From Anaerolineae bacterium (GTDB lineage Bacteria > Chloroflexota > Anaerolineae > Caldilineales > Caldilineaceae): 64,000 bases of DNA. Location: positions 124,001 through 188,000 of the forward strand of contig JAUIHI010000006.1 in NCBI GenBank assembly GCA_030432295.1, written 5' to 3'. The translations under genes and the position numbers were made by a program. Under the pieces are notes generated by a model. That model was not told the origin of the DNA and made no database searches. It saw nothing but the letters and a program-made list of their open reading frames with translations. Positions 63,255 to 64,000 of the stretch are shown one piece after another. Within the stretch, counting starts at the first letter, position 1, and each line of letters begins with the position of its first letter.

Positions 63255-63707
63255 ATGTCTGTCTGGTTTGAAGGATCGAGCGAAATCGAATGCACTTTGC
63301 AACAGGTGAAGGATTCCCTGGAAGATTACGGCGCGCATTATACGGGCGTCATCAGTCTGATGCCGGGGCTGACAAGCGTTGCGTTGGTGGAGCAGGGAAG
63401 CGACTTTGTGACTATCCAAACCAATGAGGGGCTGATGAAGCGCACGAATATATCCAAGCGCGTCGAGGCGGATCGTCTGGTGATGGAATTCGATGAAGAG
63501 TATGCGGCCGGGCGAATGGTCACGGCGAAGTCCCATTTCTTGGACGAATTCACGGCGAGTGGCAGCGGCGTCACCTATCGCACAGTCATCAGCGATCTCG
63601 ATGCTCCCGGATTCCTGGGCTTCTTCTACCGCAATTTTGGCAAATCCAACATAGGGAATGCTTTCTTGCACTCCTACAAAAGCTACTTCGAGAAGCAAAC
63701 GCCGTAA
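63255..63707 (+). CDS. Putative SRPBCC-like protein
   Basis: 150 residues, starting MSVWFEGSSEIECTLQQVKDSL. The alternation of strands and a final long helix (GFFYRNFGKSNIGNAFLHSYKSYFEK) resemble a START/SRPBCC fold, which binds hydrophobic ligands. No catalytic motif is evident. ATG 63255 follows GGAGAA. It is probably expressed on its own; a palindromic stretch of GCAGGCGCG-type words lies after it. Confidence 0.55.
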   Translation: MSVWFEGSSEIECTLQQVKDSLEDYGAHYTGVISLMPGLTSVALVEQGSDFVTIQTNEGLMKRTNISKRVEADRLVMEFDEEYAAGRMVTAKSHFLDEFTASGSGVTYRTVISDLDAPGFLGFFYRNFGKSNIGNAFLHSYKSYFEKQTP

Positions 63708-63824
63708 ATTTAATTGGTGTGTTCATTTTGAGTTGGGCAGAGGAGCAGGCACGCCCACGCGCCTGCTCCTCCAACTGGTTTTGCATACACCCAAATTTGA
63801 GTTTCAAGCTTTCGGGACACTCCG

Positions 63825-64000
63825 ATGACACGCAATCAAACCATCAGTCTGGCGGCGGCGATTGGGATCGTCGCCGTTCTCGCGGGCTTCTTTTTTTTCA
63901 ACAATCGCACACCAACCGCAGCCCAATTGCCGGATCGGATGGCCGGGGCGCTGGAGGGGATGAAGACTGTCCAGGGCCGGGTGGATGTAACCCAAGGCAC
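63825..64000 (+). CDS. Exported protein, 3' end beyond the window
   Basis: Only the first 58 residues are present. MTRNQTISLAAAIGIVAVLAG followed by phenylalanines is an N-terminal membrane anchor or signal. The mature start, LPDRMAGALEGMKTVQGRVDVTQG, resembles the opening of LolA/MucB-like outer-membrane or anchor proteins that carry lipophilic groups. The match is weak because the domain is truncated. Confidence 0.5.
   Translation, partial: MTRNQTISLAAAIGIVAVLAGFFFFNNRTPTAAQLPDRMAGALEGMKTVQGRVDVTQG

Noticed and set aside
63708-63824. GCAGGCGCG-type palindrome after the SRPBCC-like gene as a terminator
   Set aside because: Arms around GAGGAGCAGGCACGC and GCGCGCCTGCTCCTC are suggestive, but I could not fix exact arms with confidence; recorded here only.

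Overview
The window is a GC-rich (roughly 60%) chromosomal segment of a free-living bacterium, most likely a Chloroflexota member of the Anaerolineae/Caldilineae type. This is inferred from several things together: a mycobacterial-type CysO/CysM cysteine system beside classical CysK/CysE, glycan clusters without LPS core genes, and many long perfect inverted repeats and a dispersed palindromic repeat between genes. No rRNA, tRNA, CRISPR array, phage or insertion-sequence transposase was seen. Fifty-five protein genes are called, the last cut by the window edge.

Layout. 0-3.6 kb: miaA (tRNA modification) and a bifunctional Rel (p)ppGpp enzyme. 3.6-9.7 kb: a sulfur/cysteine cluster read from one strong promoter through a ~340-nt structured leader ending in an intrinsic terminator: cysO, a rhodanese-MoeB fusion, cysM, a DUF4395 membrane protein, a membrane-anchored CxxC thioredoxin-like protein, cysK and cysE. 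It encodes both the thiocarboxylate (CysO/CysM) and sulfide (CysE/CysK) routes to cysteine. 9.8-10.4 kb: a DUF4160/DUF2442 pair. 10.5-35.4 kb: an almost unbroken minus-strand run of 21 genes: histidine phosphatase, YjjP/YjjB-type exporter, lipoprotein, FtsX-type permease, then a surface glycan/glycolipid cluster (GDP-fucose synthase, five glycosyltransferase or sugar-nucleotide genes, three methyltransferases, asparagine-synthase-like amidotransferase, CapA-like protein, MsbA/PglK-type ABC exporter, another GT4), then uridine kinase, a ResB-like protein and a DinG-type helicase-exonuclease.

35.6-41.2 kb, plus strand: GT2 glycosyltransferase, YacP/NYN nuclease, small membrane protein, M20 and M14 metallopeptidases. 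41.2-49.2 kb: a phosphate island: Pit permease, DUF47 partner, PhoB-like regulator, PstS-PstC-PstA, two different PstB-type ATPases, PhoU. The two ATPases have lost complementary catalytic motifs, as in heterodimeric ABC proteins with one dead site. 49.3-53.1 kb, minus: a three-gene Weimberg-type sugar acid pathway (enolase-superfamily aldonate dehydratase, alpha-ketoglutaric semialdehyde dehydrogenase, FAH-family 2-keto-3-deoxyaldonate dehydratase). 53.2-57.2 kb, minus: UvrD-like helicase and M1-like lipoprotein peptidase. 57.4-64 kb, plus: FtsK/SpoIIIE, a P-type Ca2+ ATPase, a SRPBCC-like protein and a truncated exported protein.

A ~150-165 bp palindromic repeat occurs four times (6.7, 36.6, 39.4 and 52.1 kb). 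More than ten gene junctions carry long inverted repeats that probably act as terminators. The best leads are the complementary degenerate PstB pair, the dual-route cysteine operon with its leader RNA and CysO ending in Gly-Gly-Arg, the dispersed repeat family, and a DinG whose fourth Fe-S cysteine is replaced by Asp.
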